A stretch of DNA of 64,000 bases from Aureimonas glaciei (GTDB lineage: Bacteria; Pseudomonadota; Alphaproteobacteria; Rhizobiales; Rhizobiaceae), in assembly GCF_014643375.1 (NCBI RefSeq), contig NZ_BMJJ01000011.1, positions 152,398 to 216,397 on the forward strand, given 5' to 3'. Shown piece by piece: positions 18,721 through 26,526 of this stretch. The notes below the pieces were generated by a model that saw only the letters and a program-made list of their open reading frames with translations, ran no database searches and was not told where the DNA came from. Position numbers and translations under genes: made by a program. How positions within the stretch are numbered: position 1 is the first letter of the stretch; every line of letters starts with the position of its first letter.

Positions 18721-19040
18721 CCGATCTCCAGCGCTGCGATGCGGCCATCGCGGAGGGTGAAGCGATGGGTGAGCGTCACCGGGCTGCCGGGGAACGATCC
18801 CGTCACCCTGGCCGGGACCTCGAGGACCCCGCCCTGCCGCTCGACCGACAGCGGCCGCGCCGTGAACGGCGTGCGCGCCATCGTCTCGACGCGCCAGTCG
18901 CGGATCGCGAGAAGGCCGCGGTGGTGCCTCGCCTCATCGCAGACGACGGCGTCGTCGGTAAACACGGTGCTGAGTTCTGCCATCGTGGCGTCGGCGGCCA
19001 GATCGAAGTAGAGGGCTAGTGCCTCGGGTGCGTTTAACAT
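18717..19040 (-). CDS. NTF2-like / SnoaL-like domain protein
   Basis: 107 residues, start ATG 19040 with AGGAGATGAC just upstream. The length and pattern ([28 protein letters not shown], then [13 protein letters not shown], then [11 protein letters not shown]) fit the nuclear-transport-factor-2-like fold seen in small isomerases, hydrolases and stress proteins. Overlap with the SDR gene is four bases. An in-frame extension upstream to 19103 would cross the HxlR start and is unlikely. Confidence 0.78.
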   Translation of the reverse strand: MLNAPEALALYFDLAADATMAELSTVFTDDAVVCDEARHHRGLLAIRDWRVETMARTPFTARPLSVERQGGVLEVPARVTGSFPGSPVTLTHRFTLRDGRIAALEIG

Positions 19041-19078
19041 GTCATCTCCTGTCAAATGCTGTTGTGGTTCCCCAAAGA

Positions 19079-19128
19079 TCATTCTAAGCTCGGAGAATGA
19101 CAAGTACGCACGAAAAAGTAGGGTACTT
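19079..19128. promoter_or_regulatory. Candidate HxlR operator region (two short inverted repeats)
   Basis: Between the divergent NTF2-like and HxlR genes, and running into the first HxlR codons, there is TCATTCT-n8-AGAATGA (19079-19100) and AAGTA-GGG-TACTT (19116-19128), with a further AAGTA at 19102. Known HxlR-family operators are short AT-containing palindromes upstream of divergent target genes, so this is a plausible site. It has not been tested here. Confidence 0.5.
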
Positions 19129-19480
19129 ACGTCCGAGTAAGCCCGCCGAGCACACGCCCTTTACGGCCGCCTCCGGCGTCGAACATGTCGTGCGCATGCT
19201 GGAGGGGCGGTGGAAGCTGGTGATCCTGTTCCATCTCTTCGGCGGCCGGCTGCTGCGCTTCTCCGATCTGGAGCGGGCGATCCCCGACATCTCGCAGAAG
19301 ATGCTGATCCAGCAACTGCGCCAGATGGAGGCCGACGGGATCGTCACGCGCCTCGTGCACCACCAGGTGCCGCCCAAGGTCGAGTACGGGCTGACGGCGT
19401 GGGGCCAGTCGCTCTGCCCGGCGCTGGACGCGCTCCTGACATGGGCGGAGGCGAAGCCGGAAGGCACGCACACGCCGTGA
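19097..19480 (+). CDS. HxlR family transcriptional regulator
   Basis: 127 residues; winged-helix MarR-like HxlR domain. Characteristic segments are VRMLEGRWKLVILFHLFGG, LRFSDLERAIPDISQKMLIQQLRQME and VEYGLTAWGQSL. The usual regulatory Cys of YodB/HypR-type sensors near the N-terminus is not present in the domain start. It is divergent from the NTF2-like/SDR pair, 56 bases away, and probably controls it and itself. Confidence 0.88.
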   Translation: MTSTHEKVGYLRPSKPAEHTPFTAASGVEHVVRMLEGRWKLVILFHLFGGRLLRFSDLERAIPDISQKMLIQQLRQMEADGIVTRLVHHQVPPKVEYGLTAWGQSLCPALDALLTWAEAKPEGTHTP

Positions 19481-19489
19481 CGACGCGCT

Positions 19490-20119
19490 TCAGCGGCGGC
19501 GGGAGCCGGGGCGACGCTGCCGCCTGACGAGGCCGAGCTGCGTGACGAGGACCATCGCCGCGCCGAGCCCCCAGCCGGCGACGACGTCGCTCGGCCAGTG
19601 GGCGCCGGCCGCCACCCGGGCGAGACAGGCCGCGGCGCCGGCGGTGAAGAGCGGCATGCGCCAGCGGGGAAGCCGCATGGCCAGACCGAGAACGATGGCG
19701 GCGACACAGGCGGCCTGCGCTGACGGCAGGGCGGCGAAACGATCGTCGAAGGCCATCGGCTCGAAGCGCCATGCATCGGCTCCGGCAGAGGGTCGGATGC
19801 GGCCGATCAGGTGCTTGAGAGTCGCGGCTGCGGCGAGCGATGCCGCGGCGGAGACGAGGACCAGCGTCGCGGTGTGGCCGGGAAGCTGCGCCGGATCGGC
19901 GGGTCGCCTGCGACCCGGGCGGGTCGGCGCCACCAGCGCCGCGAGGACCGCCGCGACAGCCAGGACGGCGCCGGGAAGGGCCAGCCAGTTCGAGAACGCG
20001 GCCCCGCTGCCGGGCTGGCGGGACTGCTGGGTCGCCACCCAGGCGGCCACGGGCGTGTCGACCCAGACCATGACGGGAAGAATCACAAGCAAAGAGACGG
20101 CCAGACCCTTGCCTCGCAT
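19490..20119 (-). CDS. PAP2 family (phosphatidic acid phosphatase-like) membrane protein with altered active site
   Basis: 209 residues with about five hydrophobic helices. Motif 1 is KHLIGRIRP (K-x6-RP) and motif 3 is ARVAAGAHWPSD (R-x5-H-x3-D). Motif 2, normally PSGH, reads LPSAQ, so the general-acid His is replaced by Gln (CAG codon). This predicts reduced or altered catalysis. It may act on undecaprenyl- or lipid-phosphates if still active. It lies 3 bases downstream of the FAD monooxygenase gene on the minus strand. Confidence 0.8.
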   Translation of the reverse strand: MRGKGLAVSLLVILPVMVWVDTPVAAWVATQQSRQPGSGAAFSNWLALPGAVLAVAAVLAALVAPTRPGRRRPADPAQLPGHTATLVLVSAAASLAAAATLKHLIGRIRPSAGADAWRFEPMAFDDRFAALPSAQAACVAAIVLGLAMRLPRWRMPLFTAGAAACLARVAAGAHWPSDVVAGWGLGAAMVLVTQLGLVRRQRRPGSRRR

Positions 20120-20122
20120 GGA

Positions 20123-21235
20123 TCAGGCCTCGGCCAGAAGCGGCGTGTAGCTGTGCCGATACAGGGGCATGCCGGCGAAGCGCAGCAGCCTGGTGCTGAT
20201 CCCCGCGGGCAGACGGCGGAGGCGGTCGCGGGTTTCCGATTGTCCCTGGACCCAATCGACTCTGGGCTTACGGCGCGCGGCGTAGCAGCCGAGCGCCGTG
20301 TCGAGATCACCGGGCGCGGCGATCGCGGCGGCCAGAAGCAAGGCATCCTCGCAGGCCATTCCGGCGCCCTCGGCCATGCTGGGGGATGTCGCATGCGCCG
20401 CATCGCCGATCAGCACGACACGGCCGCTGAAGCTTGTCCGCGGTTGAACCGTCTCGATGCGGCTGAAATACAGCGGCGTCTCGGGCAGGAGCTGATCGAG
20501 CAGCGGCCCGATCGGCGCGGCGAAATCGGCGAAATAGGATCGCAGCTGCGCGCCGCTGGCCCGTTCTCGCGGATCGCCCGCCGTCTGGGTGATCTCGGCG
20601 TAAACGTACAGCGTCGAGCGGTCCACCGGCTCCGCCAGGAGCGTCCGGCCCTTGGACACCATGACCGTCCAGGCGTCGATGCCCGAAAGGTTCCGGGCGA
20701 AGAAGCGCCAGCATCCGTTGCCGGTATAGGTCGGCGACGCGGGATCGATGGCCAGCCGGCGGATCGTGGAATGGAGGCCGTCCGCCCCCACGACAAGGTC
20801 GTAGGTCTGGGCGCTCTGGTCGTCGAACGTCACCTCACAGCCGTTGGCGATCTGCCGAAGCTCGGTGACGCCCCGGCCGGTTCGGATGGGCAGGCCAGCG
20901 ACCGATTCCCGCAGGATCGCGTGCAGGGCGGAGCGCGGCATGCCGAGGCAGGGTCCGCAATCCGTCCAGAAGGCCTCGGCGTCGATGCTGCTGAGGTGTC
21001 TCCCCCGATGGTCGTAGAAATCCTGCCGGCGGATCGGCACCGCCGCCTCGATCATTTGCGGCATGAGCCCGAGGCGTCCGAAGGCTCGGGACGCATTGCC
21101 GGGCAGGAACAGCCCGAAGCCCGGTGACCGCCAGTCGTAGCGCCGCTCGACGATGTCGGCCGAGATGCCGCGGGACAGAAGCGCGCGCGCCAGCGAGAGG
21201 CCGGCCAGACCGGCGCCGACGATGAGTATCTTCAC
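20123..21235 (-). CDS. FAD-dependent monooxygenase (group A aromatic hydroxylase-like)
   Basis: 370 residues. GxGxxG motif at the N-terminus (GAGLAGLSLARAL), the DG motif GADGLHSTIR, and the GD motif VLIGDAAHATSP followed by MAEGAGMACEDALLLA. These are the three signatures of p-hydroxybenzoate hydroxylase-like flavoproteins. GTG start at 21235 with GAGGAAC upstream. The substrate is unknown; FAD monooxygenases of this type act on aromatics, tetracyclines or polyketides. Confidence 0.9.
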   Translation of the reverse strand: MKILIVGAGLAGLSLARALLSRGISADIVERRYDWRSPGFGLFLPGNASRAFGRLGLMPQMIEAAVPIRRQDFYDHRGRHLSSIDAEAFWTDCGPCLGMPRSALHAILRESVAGLPIRTGRGVTELRQIANGCEVTFDDQSAQTYDLVVGADGLHSTIRRLAIDPASPTYTGNGCWRFFARNLSGIDAWTVMVSKGRTLLAEPVDRSTLYVYAEITQTAGDPRERASGAQLRSYFADFAAPIGPLLDQLLPETPLYFSRIETVQPRTSFSGRVVLIGDAAHATSPSMAEGAGMACEDALLLAAAIAAPGDLDTALGCYAARRKPRVDWVQGQSETRDRLRRLPAGISTRLLRFAGMPLYRHSYTPLLAEA

Positions 21236-21408
21236 GGTTGTTCCTCGCGTTTTCGAAAGCGGTTGTCGCGGTTCGCGGCACCGTCCGAAGAGGTGTCGGC
21301 GGGGCAGACCGCCGCCGATGCCTGACGGCCGGAGATAGACGCGGCCCGTTTCGCAGGCGCTTCAGTTGCACCGCGTTCGGCTACAGACGAAACGATGGCA
21401 CGCCGGCG

Positions 21409-22134
21409 CTAGCGCACGACCTCGACCTCGGCGTGCAGGAGGTAGCCGACGCCGCGCTCCGTCCGGATGAGCTGGGGATGGCTCGGATCGGCCTCCAGCT
21501 TGCGTCGGAGCCGCAGGATCAGGACGTCGATGCTGCGGTCGAAGACCTCCTCGTCGTGCATCCGCGTCGCCGCGATCAGCTGTTCCCGGCTCAGGATCTG
21601 TTGCGGCGAGCGCAGGAAGGCGGTCAGGAGGTTGAACTCGCCGACCGTCAGCTTGACCAGCGTCTGATCGGGCGAGGTCAGTCGGCGCATGCGGACGCTG
21701 AGTTCGAAGCCGGCAAAGCGGTAGCGGATCCGCTGCTGGATCTCCCGGGAACGCCCGTCCGCCCTTTCGGACCGGCGCAGAACCGCCCGCGCGCGCGCCA
21801 TCAGCTCCCGCAGGCTGAAGGGCTTGGTGACATAGTCGTCCGCCCCCAGTTCCAGCGCGACGACGCGGTCCGGCTCGTCGCGTCGCTGGCCCGTGATGAT
21901 GATGACCGGCACCTGGCTGTCGGACGAGATGCCGCGCATCAGGTCGAGGCCGTTCTCCTTGGAGAGCTGCAGGTCGAGGATGATCAGATCGGCGGGTCGC
22001 GTGTTGAGCACGCGCTTCAGGGCCGCACCATCCGGCGCGGTGCTGACCTCGTAGCCGTGATTGTTGAAATAGGTGCCGATGAGATCGCGCATCGCGGGAT
22101 CGTCGTCGACGACGAGAATATGCCGGCTGCTCAT
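21409..22134 (-). CDS. OmpR/VirG-like DNA-binding response regulator
   Basis: 241 residues. Receiver domain (ILVVDDDPAMRDLIGTYFN, phospho-acceptor Asp in LIILDLQL, Lys in DYVTKPF) followed by a winged-helix trans_reg_C domain (LTVGEFNLLTAFLRSP, DRSIDVLILRLRRKLE, GVGYLL). It overlaps the end of the upstream hybrid kinase by four bases and is its obvious partner. The kinase resembles VirA, which makes this VirG-like. Start at ATG 22134. Confidence 0.93.
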   Translation of the reverse strand: MSSRHILVVDDDPAMRDLIGTYFNNHGYEVSTAPDGAALKRVLNTRPADLIILDLQLSKENGLDLMRGISSDSQVPVIIITGQRRDEPDRVVALELGADDYVTKPFSLRELMARARAVLRRSERADGRSREIQQRIRYRFAGFELSVRMRRLTSPDQTLVKLTVGEFNLLTAFLRSPQQILSREQLIAATRMHDEEVFDRSIDVLILRLRRKLEADPSHPQLIRTERGVGYLLHAEVEVVR

Positions 22135-24686
22135 GACTGCGACCTCCTGCTGCGCGCCGCGTCCGACGGGCCGTTGGTTGCGATGGTGGGAATTTCGGAA
22201 GCCTCGCCCCGCAGCCGCCGCGACAGCGCCAGAGCGAGCGCTTCCATGCGCAACGGCTTCTCGAGCCTTTCGCCGCCGGCGTCGCTCTCGTCGCACTGGC
22301 CGGCACCCGAGCCGCGCTCGGCCAGGACGAGGACGGGCAGCTTCGCCTCGGAATGACGGAGGAAGTGCCGGAAATCATGCCCGCCGGCCCCGACGACCCC
22401 TTCGTCCAGGAGCACGAGGTCGAACCGGTCGCCGTTGCGGGCGAGGGCCTCCATGGCGCTCTGCGTCTGGCCGAAGCCGACGGCCTCGTAGCCCAGATGC
22501 GCCAGCATCTCCTCCAGGAGCATGCGCCGCTGCGCATCAGCGTCGACGACGAGGATGGCCTCGCCCCCGCCCCGCGGGATTTCGCGATCCAGCGCCGCGG
22601 CATCCTCCTCCTCGACAGGCAGGAGGTCGCTGCGGGGAAAATAGGCTTCGATCCGGCTGCCCTTGCCGAGCTCGCTGGCGGCGTTGATCATGCCCTTATG
22701 GGCCGTGACGATGCCGTGCACGGCCGAGAGGCCGAGACCCGTGCCCTCCCCGACCGTCTTCGTCGTGAAGAAGGGCTCGAACATTCGCCGGAGGGTCTCG
22801 GGGCTCATGCCGTGGCCGCTGTCGCGAACCGCGAGACGGACGTAGCGACCGGGTTGCAGCCGCCCGTGCGAGAGTTCGCGGCCGCGCACGATGCTGACCT
22901 CGTCGATCGCCACCTCGACGACACCCTCCCGTTCCATGGCATGCGCCGCATTGGCGCAGAGGTTCATCACCACCTGCTGAAGCTCGGCGGGATCGCCCAG
23001 GACGACCCCGTCGCGGTTGCCGAAGCGGGTTTTGATCTCGATCGTCTGGGGAAGCGACGCCCGCACCAGCTCGAGCGCCTCGATGACCGCCGGGACCGTG
23101 CGCATGGGGCGGTGACGGCTTTCGCGGCGGCGGCTGAAGGCCAGGATCTGGTCGGTGATCGTCTGGGCGCGCCTTCCGGCGCGGACGATCTGCTGGACCT
23201 GTCGGTGTGGCGTGCCGTCGGCATCCAGCTCCGCGAGAGCCAGCTCGCCATAGCCCAGGATCGCCCCCAGAATGTTGTTGTACTCATGCGCGATTCCGCC
23301 GGCCAGCGTACCGAGCGATTCCAGCCGCTGGGATTCCGCCAGGCGGGTCTCCAGAAAGGCCCGCTCCCGATCACCGCGGGCCCGTTGCAGCGCATTGGTG
23401 AAGATCTCGGCGGCGGTGCGCAGCAGGGCGACTTCGTCTGCCGGCCAAGACCGCTCGCGTGACAGGGTGGCCAGGCTGAGGTAGCCGAACTGCCGCTCCG
23501 CGTTCTGCAGCGGCAGGGCCAGCCACGACCGGTAGCCGAGACGCTCGAGCCGGTTGCGACAGGAGCCGATCGGCAAGGCGGAGACTTTGGCGACCGCGAT
23601 CCCGCCATGCGGCTCGTCACTGCCTTGCCAGTCTGCGGCCAGCGCGAGAAGCGTTGTCTTGTCTCGGTCCTTCGGGTCGCCGGAGCGGGGCGCTTCGGTG
23701 GACACCTCGTCGCGGACGAGAACCCGGGCCTCGTCGAGGCCGGCCAGTTGGCCGAGAACGCTCAGCCCCGTCTCCATCTCCCGGCAGAGCTTGCTCAGAT
23801 CGAGGTCGATGAAGCGCGTCGAGATCGCCGCGATGGCGGCCTCCAGGGCCAGCCGTTCGCGCAGGGTCGCGGCGTTCTGCTGCAGGCGCACAAACAGGTA
23901 GGCCACATAGGCACACAGGATCAGCGCCATGCCGTATAGGACGACGCGAAACAGCGCGGCGCGGCCCGATGCCGCCGCGTGGAGCTCGAGATAGCGCGCC
24001 TGGTAAAGCTGCACGAGGGTCGCGACGGGCACGCGCTGCAGATCCGCGCCGATCGCGTCGACGATGGGAAAAGTGTTGGCCAGCATCCGGCCGTGGATGA
24101 TGAGCGCGCGAACCAGAGGGCCGCGAAAATCGGCGAGGAACGGGAAATGCAGCCGGTTCAGCGCCAGATTGAGCCGCGTCTGGTTCTCTTCGCTGGGCTC
24201 ACGGGTGAAGCGGGCGGCGGCCCCGGCGACAGCGGTCAGTCGGCCATGCGCCTCGCCGTGCTTTCCCGGCAGGCTGTCCTTCACCATCTCCAGCGCGTCG
24301 CCGAAGATGATCTGCGAATTCTGCATCACGGCATTCGTGGACTTGAACCGTTCGACCAGATCCGCGGCGCGGTCCAGGGCCGTGCGCAGCTCGGCGGCGA
24401 CGTTCGTCAGTTGCGGGTCCGTCCCGCGCAGGTCCTTCAGCAGCGTGTCCGAAGCCCGCCGCATCGCCTCGAGGCTGCGAACCAGCGGATCGTAGCTTCG
24501 CAGGATCGAACTGCGGGACTGCAGGACATCGCGCTGCAGCGATGCATTGCTGGTGTCGATCGACCGCAAGGCTTCCAGCGTTCTCTGATGCTCGGCATCG
24601 TTCGGGGTCATGCTGAGGACGAACAGGGTCGTCAGGATGGCGAGCATCCCGGCCGCGGCGCCAAAAAAAACCGACAAGCGGCTCAT
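22131..24686 (-). CDS. VirA-like hybrid sensor histidine kinase
   Basis: 851 residues. N-terminal membrane segment (SVFFGAAAGMLAILTTLFVL), then a periplasmic helical region with SNASLQRDVLQSRSSILRSY, close in kind to the Agrobacterium VirA sensory domain. A second membrane segment near residue 245 (VVLYGMALILCAYVAYLFV) is followed by a GAF-like linker domain. Next come an H-box GGIAHEYNN near residue 463, an HATPase with GEGTGLGLS near residue 640, and a C-terminal receiver (Asp in LVLLDEG, Lys in EKPL). VirA has the same four-part layout. Start ATG 24686 is preferred over the upstream frame running inside the cytochrome gene. Confidence 0.87.
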   Translation of the reverse strand: MSRLSVFFGAAAGMLAILTTLFVLSMTPNDAEHQRTLEALRSIDTSNASLQRDVLQSRSSILRSYDPLVRSLEAMRRASDTLLKDLRGTDPQLTNVAAELRTALDRAADLVERFKSTNAVMQNSQIIFGDALEMVKDSLPGKHGEAHGRLTAVAGAAARFTREPSEENQTRLNLALNRLHFPFLADFRGPLVRALIIHGRMLANTFPIVDAIGADLQRVPVATLVQLYQARYLELHAAASGRAALFRVVLYGMALILCAYVAYLFVRLQQNAATLRERLALEAAIAAISTRFIDLDLSKLCREMETGLSVLGQLAGLDEARVLVRDEVSTEAPRSGDPKDRDKTTLLALAADWQGSDEPHGGIAVAKVSALPIGSCRNRLERLGYRSWLALPLQNAERQFGYLSLATLSRERSWPADEVALLRTAAEIFTNALQRARGDRERAFLETRLAESQRLESLGTLAGGIAHEYNNILGAILGYGELALAELDADGTPHRQVQQIVRAGRRAQTITDQILAFSRRRESRHRPMRTVPAVIEALELVRASLPQTIEIKTRFGNRDGVVLGDPAELQQVVMNLCANAAHAMEREGVVEVAIDEVSIVRGRELSHGRLQPGRYVRLAVRDSGHGMSPETLRRMFEPFFTTKTVGEGTGLGLSAVHGIVTAHKGMINAASELGKGSRIEAYFPRSDLLPVEEEDAAALDREIPRGGGEAILVVDADAQRRMLLEEMLAHLGYEAVGFGQTQSAMEALARNGDRFDLVLLDEGVVGAGGHDFRHFLRHSEAKLPVLVLAERGSGAGQCDESDAGGERLEKPLRMEALALALSRRLRGEASEIPTIATNGPSDAARSRRSQS

Positions 24687-25747
24687 GGGATCTGGTTCGC
24701 TGGCGGGCGACCCGGTGGGGCGCCGCTCAGCGTCGTCAGAAATTTCACGATCAGCTGGACATCGCTGTCGGGGATGGGACGCCCCAGCTGGCTCGCTGCC
24801 ATCTCGCCGACGGCCTCGGGCAGCGTCGCCGCGCGCCCGTCGTGAAAATAGGGCGCCGTCAAGGCCACGTTCCGCAGGCTGGGCACACGGAAGAGCTGCC
24901 GGTCCTCGGACCGCCCCGTCACGGTAAAGCGCCCGAGGTCCGCCGTCCGTGCCGCCCTGCTCGGCTTCCCCTCCGTCGGCGCCAGGCCGGGAGGAAAGAG
25001 GGGAAAGCGCTGCATCAGGTTTCCGCCGACATTTTCGCCCTGGTGGCAGGAGACGCAGCCATAGGACCTGAACAGGGCGTATCCCTCTTCTTCTTCCGGC
25101 GTGATCGCCCCCGTCTCGCCCCTGAGATAGCGGTCGAAACGGCCATCTTGCGTCGTCAGCGACCGCTGAAAGGCGCCCAGCGCCGCCAGGACCCCGTTCC
25201 GGTCCGGAGCCTCGCCGAAAAGTTCGCGGAAGCCTGCCGCATAGTCCAGATCGCGGCCGAGGGCGGAAAGGATCGACGGCCACGAACTGCCCATGACATG
25301 GGGATCCAAGAGGATGGCCTCGTTCTGGTCCTCCAGCGTCGCGAAGTTGCCCCGCCAGTTGTAGCGATAGTTCTTCCAGGCGTTGAAGATGCTGGGGACG
25401 TTGAAGAGAAGCTCTTCGCCATTGATGCCGACGCCCCTTCGCCTCCCATCTCCGCCGCCCGCTTCGAGCCGATGGCAGCTGGCACAGGAGAGGCTGGCCC
25501 CCGCCGAGAGACGCCGGTCTGAGAACAGCCTGGCGCCGAGCGCGACCAGCTCCGCCCTCGCCCCGGGGGCAGGCGAGAGGGGGCTGATCGGTTCCGGCCA
25601 TTCGGAGCGGAGGCGCGCCACCACAGCGCTTCGCGCCCCAGCCGAGACCCCGAACCCATGGTCGCCGGCAAGCAGGAAGAACGGCAGCGACAGGAGGCCC
25701 ACGACGCCCAGGAGCCACCCGAAAGCGTTGCGCATCCATCCCCTCAT
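24683..25747 (-). CDS. Di-heme cytochrome c peroxidase / MauG-like protein
   Basis: 354 residues, periplasmic. A membrane-spanning N-terminal signal (FGWLLGVVGLLSLPFFLLAG) is followed by two heme c sites, CASCH near residue 88 and CVSCH near residue 229. Family segments LFNVPSIFNAWKNYRYNWRG, AFQRSLTT, LFRVPSLRNVALTAPYFHDG and TLPEAVGEMA are present. Members reduce H2O2 with electrons from small cytochromes or, like MauG, oxidise a protein cofactor. It overlaps the VirA-like gene by four bases and the preceding unknown gene by four bases, so all three are coupled. Confidence 0.88.
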   Translation of the reverse strand: MRGWMRNAFGWLLGVVGLLSLPFFLLAGDHGFGVSAGARSAVVARLRSEWPEPISPLSPAPGARAELVALGARLFSDRRLSAGASLSCASCHRLEAGGGDGRRRGVGINGEELLFNVPSIFNAWKNYRYNWRGNFATLEDQNEAILLDPHVMGSSWPSILSALGRDLDYAAGFRELFGEAPDRNGVLAALGAFQRSLTTQDGRFDRYLRGETGAITPEEEEGYALFRSYGCVSCHQGENVGGNLMQRFPLFPPGLAPTEGKPSRAARTADLGRFTVTGRSEDRQLFRVPSLRNVALTAPYFHDGRAATLPEAVGEMAASQLGRPIPDSDVQLIVKFLTTLSGAPPGRPPANQIP

Positions 25748-26403
25748 CGACGCAATGCCTTCGGCCGGCAGGACGACGGGTCAGCCGGACTGCAAGCGCG
25801 GGTCGCCGTTTGCAGCCGCAGTTCCAGCCGACTGACGATCCCGTCGGCGGGTGTTCCCGCGCAGAGCAAGGCAAGCCTCTCCGGTTGGCCTTGCAGGGGC
25901 AGCCACTGGACGTTGCCGCCAGGGCTGACCGTCTGGATGCGGACCAGCGGAGTCGGATCGCGCAGCAGCGCGGCCAGCAACGTGCCCGGTCCGTCCCGGT
26001 CGGAGCGGCGGTAGTCGAAGCCAGGCACCATCTGCTGATCGCGGCACGCCCGCATCAGGCTCTCGACGGTCGCGCCCGGCCCGGCCCAGGCTGTCCCGGA
26101 TTCGCCGCTGACGTCGACGGCACAGGCCAGCGACAGGTCGGCGCAGAGCTCGGAGGCAAACGCTGCCTCCATCATCGCCTGGTCGACGGAGACGAGACCC
26201 ATTTCGATCCCCACGTCGCTCTCTCTGGCCGCGCAGGATTGCGAGGACTGGTCCGGCCCATAGAGGCAGGTGGCCGACGCCACGGAATTGGCTGCGACAC
26301 GGGCAAATTTGAGAATGTCCGGCAGGTCGCGGCAGCGACAGACGAGCCGCGGCAACCATTTCGCCTCACGCCATGCGGCGCCGGCACGCTTTTCATGATG
26401 CAT
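25744..26403 (-). CDS. Hypothetical protein, translationally coupled to the cytochrome gene
   Basis: 219 residues; not recognised. Start ATG 26403 (MHHEKRAGAAW) is favoured over an in-frame upstream extension to 26502, which would have no ribosome site. The protein is cysteine-rich for its size (CRCRD, CLYGPD, CAARESD, CADLSLACAV, CRDQQ, CAGTPAD, ACSPADPSSC). There is no clear signal peptide, but an ordered middle region (VSVDQAMMEAAFASELC) looks like a folded domain. Overlap with the cytochrome start is ATGA. A second unrelated reading frame over 25781-26359 is judged a shadow. Confidence 0.6.
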   Translation of the reverse strand: MHHEKRAGAAWREAKWLPRLVCRCRDLPDILKFARVAANSVASATCLYGPDQSSQSCAARESDVGIEMGLVSVDQAMMEAAFASELCADLSLACAVDVSGESGTAWAGPGATVESLMRACRDQQMVPGFDYRRSDRDGPGTLLAALLRDPTPLVRIQTVSPGGNVQWLPLQGQPERLALLCAGTPADGIVSRLELRLQTATRACSPADPSSCRPKALRR

Positions 26404-26483
26404 CACGCTTCTCGACCTTCGAGGGAACCGGCTCCACCGGACTGGGAATGCCGGATGGAGGTCCGATCCCACCGATGAACACG

Positions 26484-26517
26484 ACGCGGCGGCGGTGCCC
26501 AAACACCGCCACCGCGT
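26484..26517 (-). terminator. Strong hairpin downstream of the GMC oxidoreductase
   Basis: A 14-bp stem with one mismatch (acgcggcggcggtg / caccgccaccgcgt) and loop cccaaa begins 10 bases past the GMC stop codon. On the minus strand it is followed by TGTTC rather than a clean T-run, so it may be an intrinsic terminator of modest strength. It would partly separate GMC transcription from the unknown/cytochrome/VirA/VirG unit. Confidence 0.65.
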
Positions 26518-26526
26518 CGCCAGGGT

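Noticed and set aside
24687..25874. N-terminal extension of the VirA-like kinase running back through the cytochrome gene
   Set aside because: The extension would overlap the di-heme cytochrome gene, which has two heme motifs in another frame. A clean membrane-segment start (MSRLSVFFG) exists at 24686.
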